The notes under the pieces: model-generated | Seen by the model: the letters and a program-made list of their open reading frames with translations, nothing else | Databases searched by the model: none | Told to the model about the DNA's origin: nothing | Part shown: positions 31,912-36,572 of the stretch, piece by piece | Numbering within the stretch: the stretch's first letter is position 1 | Layout: the number at the start of each line of letters is the position of its first letter | Source: an uncultured Lachnospiraceae bacterium | Lineage (GTDB): Bacteria; Bacillota; Clostridia; Lachnospirales; Lachnospiraceae | Length of the DNA stretch: 36,572 nucleotides | NCBI GenBank assembly: GCA_944377325.1 | Contig: CALWEP010000127.1 | Coordinates: 1-36,572, forward strand | Direction of reading: 5' to 3' | Translations under genes and position numbers: made by a program

Positions 31912-32586
31912 ATGCGGCTTTTACTGGCTGAAGACGAGCGGGCGCTTTCAAAGGCGCTGACCACTATTTTAGAGAGAAATAATTATTCCGTGGATGCGGC
32001 CTATGACGGACAGGAGGCTCTGGAATATTTGGAAGCGGATAATTATGACGGCGTTATTCTGGATATTATGATGCCGAAGGTAGACGGCATCACAGTGCTG
32101 CAGGAACTTCGAAAAAGGGGAAACCTGATTCCGGTGCTGCTTTTGACGGCGAAAACAGAGGTGGACGACAAGGTAACCGGTCTGGACGCCGGTGCGAATG
32201 ATTATCTTACGAAGCCTTTCAATTCAAGGGAACTGTTGGCTCGGATCCGGGCGATGACACGGACGCAGAACGCTCAGGTAAATTCTCAGCTGAAAATCGG
32301 GAACGTGACTTTGGACCGGGCAACGTATGAGCTTTCTACTCCATCGGGCAGCTACCGATTGGCAAACAAAGAGTTTCAGATGATGGAAATGCTCATGAGC
32401 AACCCTAAAAACCTGATTTCTTCCGAGCGGTTTATGGAAAAAATCTGGGGCTATGACAGCGAAGCGGAGATCAATGTGGTGTGGGTTTATATCTCTTATC
32501 TGCGTAAAAAACTGGCGGCTCTTCATGCGGATATTCAGATCAAGGCTATGCGGAATGCCGGATATACATTGGAGGAAAAGGTATGA
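31912..32586 (+). CDS. OmpR/PhoB-type response regulator
   Basis: 224 residues: receiver domain with acidic pocket ED (7-8), phosphoacceptor Asp51 in VILDIMMPKVDG and Lys101 in YLTKPF, then a winged-helix DNA-binding domain (about 125-224) with LANKEFQMMEMLMSNPKNLI and VWVYISYLRKKL. ATG 31912 is chosen with AGAGGGGA about 10 bases upstream; a GTG at 31903 would touch that site. Its stop overlaps the kinase start (ATGA). TTAAG-N5 direct repeats lie before this gene and before the HtrA-like operon, the expected binding-site form for this class. Confidence 0.95.
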   Translation: MRLLLAEDERALSKALTTILERNNYSVDAAYDGQEALEYLEADNYDGVILDIMMPKVDGITVLQELRKRGNLIPVLLLTAKTEVDDKVTGLDAGANDYLTKPFNSRELLARIRAMTRTQNAQVNSQLKIGNVTLDRATYELSTPSGSYRLANKEFQMMEMLMSNPKNLISSERFMEKIWGYDSEAEINVVWVYISYLRKKLAALHADIQIKAMRNAGYTLEEKV

Positions 32587-33839
32587 TACGTGCGCTGCGC
32601 ATCAAGTTTATTCTGGTTGCTATGACATCGCTGCTTTTGGTGCTGACGGTTATTTTCGGGGCCGTAGGAGTTCTGAACTACAGAAAGATTTTAGGAGATG
32701 CGGACAGCATTCTGTCCATTCTGGAAGAAAATGACGGAATGTTTCCCGTTGACAAGCATCCGAAAGATGATCTGCCTCCGAAAGAAAGGCCTCCGAAGGA
32801 CGATCGCCTTTTTTCTCCGGAGCTGCCGTATGAATCCCGGTATTTTTCGGTGTTTCTGACCGGGGACGGAACGATTGCATCCGTGAATACGGGGAAGATC
32901 GCGGCGGTAGATACACAGACAGCGATTGAATACGCACAGCAGGTTTTCGCCGACGGAGATTCCCGGGGATTTGTGGAAGACTATCGGTATACCGTATATC
33001 AGTCAGGGGACGAAGTCCACATTATTTTCCTTGACTACGGGCGTGAAATGGGTTCTTTTCGGGTTTTTTTGGCTACGAGCGCAGGCGTTGGCTTTATCGG
33101 ACTGCTGGCGGTGCTGCTTCTGCTGATTGTCCTTTCCGGCCGGATTGTGAAGCCTTTTTCGGAAAACTATGAAAAGCAGAAGCAATTCATTACGGATGCT
33201 GGACATGAGCTTAAAACGCCGCTGACGATCATTGACGCAGATGCGGACGTGCTAGAAATGGATATCGGGGAAAATGAGTGGATTCATGACATAAAAAATC
33301 AAACCAAGCGGCTGGCCCAGCTGACAAACAGTCTGATTCTTCTGGCGCGGATGGAAGAACAGCCGAAGATGGAAAAAATAGAGTTTCCTATTTCCGATCT
33401 GACGGAGGAAGTGGTGGAGACCTTTCAGGCGCTTGCAAAAACCCATAACAAAACGATTTCCGGGCAGATTGAGCCCATGCTTTCGATGAACGGAGACGAA
33501 AAGGCCGTGCGGCAGCTGATTACCATTCTGCTGGACAATGCCGTAAAATACTCCGATGACAGAGGGAAAATTGAGGTTTCCCTGAAAAAACAGAAAAATA
33601 CCATTCATTTAGGCGTATTCAACACGGCGGAATTCATTTCCAGAGAGGATCTGGCACATCTGTTTGACCGTTTTTACCGTGCGGACAAATCCAGAAACTC
33701 CCGAACCGGCGGCTACGGACTTGGACTTTCGATTGCATCGGCCATTGTGAACACCCACAGGGGAAAGATCACGGCAAGCACACAGGATGAAAAATCTCTG
33801 CTGATTACGGTGAGCTTCCCTCTGAAAGATAAACTTTAA
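32583..33839 (+). CDS. Sensor histidine kinase (HisKA/HATPase)
   Basis: 418 residues: TM1 (about 8-30), an extracytoplasmic loop of about 130 residues with a Pro/Lys/Asp-rich stretch (LPPKERPPKDD), TM2 (about 162-185), a HisKA domain with AGHELKTPL (His208) and a HATPase domain with LLDNAVKYS, FDRFYRADKSR and GGYGLGLSIA. No HAMP domain is evident; the dimerisation helix follows TM2 almost directly. It is co-translated with the upstream regulator. The unusual charged/proline loop could sense cations, peptides or envelope state; the signal is unknown. Confidence 0.94.
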   Translation: MIRALRIKFILVAMTSLLLVLTVIFGAVGVLNYRKILGDADSILSILEENDGMFPVDKHPKDDLPPKERPPKDDRLFSPELPYESRYFSVFLTGDGTIASVNTGKIAAVDTQTAIEYAQQVFADGDSRGFVEDYRYTVYQSGDEVHIIFLDYGREMGSFRVFLATSAGVGFIGLLAVLLLLIVLSGRIVKPFSENYEKQKQFITDAGHELKTPLTIIDADADVLEMDIGENEWIHDIKNQTKRLAQLTNSLILLARMEEQPKMEKIEFPISDLTEEVVETFQALAKTHNKTISGQIEPMLSMNGDEKAVRQLITILLDNAVKYSDDRGKIEVSLKKQKNTIHLGVFNTAEFISREDLAHLFDRFYRADKSRNSRTGGYGLGLSIASAIVNTHRGKITASTQDEKSLLITVSFPLKDKL

Positions 33840-33858
33840 AATTCAGCTCCGTTTGACA

Positions 33859-33888
33859 GGACGTCCCTTTCGGGGGGCGTCTTTTTTT
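33859..33888 (+). terminator. Rho-independent terminator after the kinase gene
   Basis: A GC-rich stem (33859-33867 with 33874-33882) with a six-base loop, followed by a T run. Confidence 0.8.
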
Positions 33889-33916
33889 GATTTCTGCTGC
33901 AGTCCGGCAGAAAATT

Positions 33917-33970
33917 TTAAGTTCAATTAAGCTTCGGGTTTAAGTTTGTCTAAGGTCGGAACTTTATACT
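33917..33970 (+). promoter_or_regulatory. Two direct-repeat pairs and -10 of the HtrA-like operon
   Basis: TTAAG at 33917, 33927 and 33940 and CTAAG at 33950 form two pairs, each with 5-base spacers (10-base period), separated by 8 bases. TATACT (33965-33970) is a good -10, but no -35 is present at 16-18 bases. This is the classic layout of an OmpR/PhoP-type activated promoter. Confidence 0.6.
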
Positions 33971-34032
33971 GTGTTCGAACGAAAGAAATCCTTCGGCACT
34001 TTCTGCGGGAGGATGTGAAAGGAGTCGGTCAT

Positions 34033-35007
34033 ATGTATAACAACCGGGAATATGCTTCTGAGAATCATACAAGTGATGTTTTTGAGCCTGAAATCCCCAA
34101 AATCAAAAAATCCAGGCGGAAAAAGAAAAGCTTTTTGAGAAAAACGGCAGCCATTGCCCTCAGCGCGGCAATTTTCGGCGGAGTCGCCGGAGGAGCTTTT
34201 TATGGCGTCAACACGTTTCTTGAAAATTTACAGACTGTGAAAATGGGGGATGTTCCCCGGGAGAACGGGACCGCTCTCTCCCAGGTGGCGTATTCTTCCG
34301 GTTCTGACTCTGACGCAGCGAGCCAATCTCTTGATGTGTCGGAAATCGCTGCACAGGGGCTGACGTCAGTGGTATCGGTGACCAACATTTCCGTTCAGGA
34401 AGTGCAGAACTATTTTGGAAAATTCGGAAGAAACGGGAGAGGTCCGACGCAGCTGCAGGAAACCGTCAGCTGCGGATCAGGGGTGATTATTTCCGCCAAT
34501 GATTCCTGGCTGTATATGGTAACCAATTACCATGTGGCAGAAGGCGCCGCAACACTTTCCGTCACATTTGCGGATGACCAGACCTATGAAGCTGAGCTGT
34601 GCGGTTATGATGAGTCCATGGATATTGCGCTGCTGAAGGTTGCGACGGATACCTTGTCTTCCGATACTCTTTCCCGGATTTCCGTCATTGCCATTGGAGA
34701 TTCGGATGAACTGAAGGTGGGAGAACAGGTAGTTGCAATCGGAAATGCCCTGGGATACGGACAGTCGGTGACAACAGGAATTGTCAGCGCATTGGATCGG
34801 TCTGTCAGCACAGATACGGGCGCTTCCACATATATTCAGACGGATGCGGCGATTAATCCCGGAAACAGCGGCGGCGCTTTGCTTAATATGAAAGGAGAGC
34901 TGATCGGCATCAATACTGCGAAGGTGTCTTCCACGGATGTTGAGGGTATGGGATATGCCATTCCCATTTCCCAGGTGCTGGATCTGATCGATTCTTTGAT
35001 GAACTGA
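34033..35007 (+). CDS. Membrane-anchored HtrA/DegP-like serine protease lacking a PDZ domain
   Basis: 324 residues: a cytoplasmic N-tail rich in Lys/Arg (to about 36), one membrane helix (about 38-60), a Ser-rich linker (87-100) and an extracytoplasmic trypsin-fold protease domain (about 103-324). The catalytic triad is intact: His167 in TNYHVAEG, Asp197 in MDIALLK and Ser279 in NPGNSGGALL. The protein stops right after the protease domain (PISQVLDLIDSLMN), where most HtrA proteins continue into PDZ domains. ATG 34033 has AAAGGAG about 9 bases upstream; in-frame upstream codons lack support. It leads an operon with VTC-domain and DUF4956 genes and follows a two-component system whose binding repeats precede it, suggesting envelope-stress control. 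Confidence 0.92.
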   Translation: MYNNREYASENHTSDVFEPEIPKIKKSRRKKKSFLRKTAAIALSAAIFGGVAGGAFYGVNTFLENLQTVKMGDVPRENGTALSQVAYSSGSDSDAASQSLDVSEIAAQGLTSVVSVTNISVQEVQNYFGKFGRNGRGPTQLQETVSCGSGVIISANDSWLYMVTNYHVAEGAATLSVTFADDQTYEAELCGYDESMDIALLKVATDTLSSDTLSRISVIAIGDSDELKVGEQVVAIGNALGYGQSVTTGIVSALDRSVSTDTGASTYIQTDAAINPGNSGGALLNMKGELIGINTAKVSSTDVEGMGYAIPISQVLDLIDSLMN

Positions 35008-35035
35008 GCGGGCAAATGAAGAAAGGAGCATAAAA

Positions 35036-35767
35036 ATGACGTATCAGGCAACGTTTCAACGATATGAGGTCAAATACCTGCTTACACCGCAGCAAAAGGA
35101 AGCGATTTTGCTGGCGATGAAGCCATACATGAAGCTTGACAGCTACGGGCGCACGGTAATCCGAAATATTTACTTCGATACGGACAGCTTTCGGCTGATC
35201 CGGCGCTCCCTGGAAAAGCCGGCTTATAAAGAAAAGCTGCGTGTCCGCAGTTATCAGACGGCGGCCGCTGAGGATCCCGTTTTTGTGGAGCTGAAAAAGA
35301 AGTACAAGGCCGTAGTATATAAGCGCAGGCTTACCCTTCCGGAGGCAGAGGCAATGAACAGCTTTCGGGACGGTCTTCCTCTTCCCGTCCGCTCTCAAAT
35401 AGCGGAGGAGATAGAGTATTTCCGCTCTTACTATGAAGGACTGCATCCGACGGTATTTCTCTCTTACGAGAGAGAAGCGTTCTATTCTCCGGATGATGAA
35501 GATTTCCGGATTACGATGGATGAGAATATTTTGTACCGCGAATACGATCTTTCCCTTGGCAGCGAGGCGTATGGGATGCCGCTGCTGGAGGAAGGACAGA
35601 CGCTGATGGAAATTAAGACTGCGGGAGGGCTGCCCCTTTGGATGAGCCATGAACTGAACAGACTCAGAGTTTTTCAGACATCTTTTTCCAAATACGGGAT
35701 GGCGTACCGGCAAATGATGAAAAAGTCTCAAACAGATGAATCAAGGAGGAGTTGCCATGTTTGCTAA
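35036..35767 (+). CDS. VTC-domain protein (polyphosphate polymerase type, CYTH-like fold)
   Basis: 243 residues. The tunnel-fold signature residues of VTC/CYTH proteins appear in order: RYEVKYLL (9-16), NIYFDTD, KLRVRSY, VFVELKKKYK, VFLSYEREAF, FRITMDENI and LMEIKTAGG. In yeast Vtc4 this domain makes polyphosphate from ATP at the membrane; bacterial stand-alone versions are often annotated as polyphosphate polymerase domain proteins but their product is less well established. An AAGGAG site precedes ATG 35036, 28 bases after the protease gene; the 3' end overlaps the DUF4956 gene by 11 bases, so the two are coupled. Charged tunnel residues look intact, so activity is plausible. Confidence 0.9.
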   Translation: MTYQATFQRYEVKYLLTPQQKEAILLAMKPYMKLDSYGRTVIRNIYFDTDSFRLIRRSLEKPAYKEKLRVRSYQTAAAEDPVFVELKKKYKAVVYKRRLTLPEAEAMNSFRDGLPLPVRSQIAEEIEYFRSYYEGLHPTVFLSYEREAFYSPDDEDFRITMDENILYREYDLSLGSEAYGMPLLEEGQTLMEIKTAGGLPLWMSHELNRLRVFQTSFSKYGMAYRQMMKKSQTDESRRSCHVC

Positions 35768-36470
35768 TTTATTTCAGGGATTATTTGACACGGATATGAC
35801 CAGTGTCATTGCCGTAACCGATTTTCTGCTCTGTGTCGGCAGCGCATTGATTGCAGGACTGATGCTGGCCGCATTCTATATGTACGGGAGCAGATACAGC
35901 AAAAGCTTTGTGGCAACGCTTGCCCTGCTGCCTGCAGTGGTCTGTGTGGTGATTATGATGGTAAATGGAAATGTGGGTACCGGAGTTGCGGTTGCCGGGG
36001 CATTCAGCCTGGTTCGCTTCCGATCCGCACCCGGTTCGGCAAAGGAAATCGGAGCAATTTTCCTTGCTATGGGTACGGGCCTGATCATGGGAATGGGGTA
36101 TCTGGGCTACGGATTTCTCTGTGCGGCTCTGCTCGGCTCGGTCAGCGCTCTGTACAACACCTGGGATTTCGGATCGAAAAGGAAATCCGCACGGTACAGA
36201 ACTCTGCATATTACGATCCCGGAGGATCTGGATTACACAGATGTGTTTGAATCCATTTTGAAAGATTATGCGTCTTCCCATGAGCTGACAATGGTAAAAA
36301 CCACAAATATGGGAAGCCTGTTCCGTCTTACTTATAATCTTACGCTGAAAACAGAAGCAAAAGAAAAAGAATTGATCGATAAGCTTCGCTGCCGCAACGG
36401 AAACCTTGAGATAACGGTTTCCGCGCAGGAAACTTTAATCAGTGAAATGATCTCTCGGAATCCTGAGTGA
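35757..36470 (+). CDS. DUF4956 membrane protein
   Basis: 237 residues with about four membrane helices in the first 145 residues (VTDFLLCVGSALIAGLMLAA, FVATLALLPAVVCVVIMMV, the Gly/Ala-rich VGTGVAVAGAFSLVRFRSAP segment, IFLAMGTGLIMGMGYLGYGF) and a soluble ferredoxin-like C-terminal part. The GAFSLVRFRSAPGSAKEI motif is the hallmark of the DUF4956 family, which is commonly paired with VTC-domain genes. AAGGAGGA precedes ATG 35757. A role as membrane partner of the polymerase (export or anchoring of product) is inferred from the pairing. No terminator is visible in the remaining 100 bases, so the operon may continue. Confidence 0.9.
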   Translation: MFANLFQGLFDTDMTSVIAVTDFLLCVGSALIAGLMLAAFYMYGSRYSKSFVATLALLPAVVCVVIMMVNGNVGTGVAVAGAFSLVRFRSAPGSAKEIGAIFLAMGTGLIMGMGYLGYGFLCAALLGSVSALYNTWDFGSKRKSARYRTLHITIPEDLDYTDVFESILKDYASSHELTMVKTTNMGSLFRLTYNLTLKTEAKEKELIDKLRCRNGNLEITVSAQETLISEMISRNPE

Positions 36471-36572
36471 TCACAGCCAGCAGGCGCAGGCGTTGAACTT
36501 TGAAAAGTAAATATTATCTAAAAAGTGAAAAATAGACATGCTGAAATAGACATAGCTGTCGCTATATCTGAA
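36471..36572. other. Non-coding tail with short direct repeat
   Basis: No gene is seen. AAATAGACAT occurs twice, at 36530-36539 and 36544-36553 (14-base period), and a small hairpin ATAGC/GCTAT (36552-36556 and 36561-36565) follows. It could be the edge of a repeat or mobile element continuing beyond the window; nothing more can be said. Confidence 0.35.

Noticed and set aside
22213..36489. Identical 15-mer AGCCAGCAGGCGCAG at 22213-22227 and 36475-36489
   Set aside because: In a window this long about one chance 15-base match is expected, and the flanks do not match, so it is not treated as a repeat element.
1..36572. CRISPR arrays, tRNA or rRNA genes, riboswitches
   Set aside because: No regularly spaced repeats, no cloverleaf or rRNA-like segments and no recognisable riboswitch core were seen in the intergenic regions.

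Overview
The window reads as a chromosomal segment of a mid-GC anaerobic Firmicute, most likely a gut Lachnospiraceae/Clostridia species. Support for this: strong AGGAGG-type ribosome binding sites, many ATGA-coupled starts, OmpR-type two-component pairs, a VTC/DUF4956 pair and an AhpC/AhpF-homologue pair of the clostridial kind. No rRNA, tRNA, CRISPR array, insertion sequence or phage gene was found. All genes but one (a LysR regulator at 3310-4218) are on the + strand.

Layout. 1-510: 3' end of hemB with a strong terminator. 786-3218: PrpF-family isomerase plus MatC-type dicarboxylate permease, facing a convergent LysR regulator. A 13-bp dyad (GGAA-N5-TTCC) occurs both upstream of prpF and over the -35 of lysR, which links the regulator to both. 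4462-17675: an eleven-gene co-directional locus of mostly unrecognised proteins. It holds a small alpha-helical/HTH-like protein, an RCC1-like beta-propeller protein, a single-pass membrane coiled-coil protein, a soluble coiled-coil protein, a divergent Hsp70/actin-fold ATPase, a Ycf46-like AAA+ ATPase, two more membrane proteins, and an ADP-ribosylglycohydrolase, a 2H phosphoesterase and a DUF1810 protein. It ends at a clear terminator. This is the best candidate for an undescribed system: a membrane-tethered chaperone/AAA+ machine coupled to ADP-ribose chemistry.

17817-22122: CitMHS-type citrate/metal transporter followed by a response regulator and a hybrid histidine kinase with an extracytoplasmic sensor. 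22461-29436: a LysR regulator and a NikABCDE-type ABC importer operon ending in an AstE/AspA-like zinc deacylase. 29527-31720: AhpC peroxiredoxin and an AhpF homologue whose thioredoxin-like part is C-terminal. A shared 16-bp motif (GTTAG-N6-CTAAC type) lies upstream of the LysR gene, the importer operon and ahpC, so these three units are probably one regulon.

31912-36470: an OmpR/HisKA two-component pair, then a PDZ-less HtrA-like membrane protease, a VTC-domain (polyphosphate polymerase type) protein and a DUF4956 membrane protein. TTAAG-N5-TTAAG direct repeats precede both the regulator gene and the protease operon, suggesting autoregulation and direct control. The last 100 bases hold no gene but carry a short direct repeat.

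Family assignments rest on recognised motifs and remembered family sequences; no database search was run.
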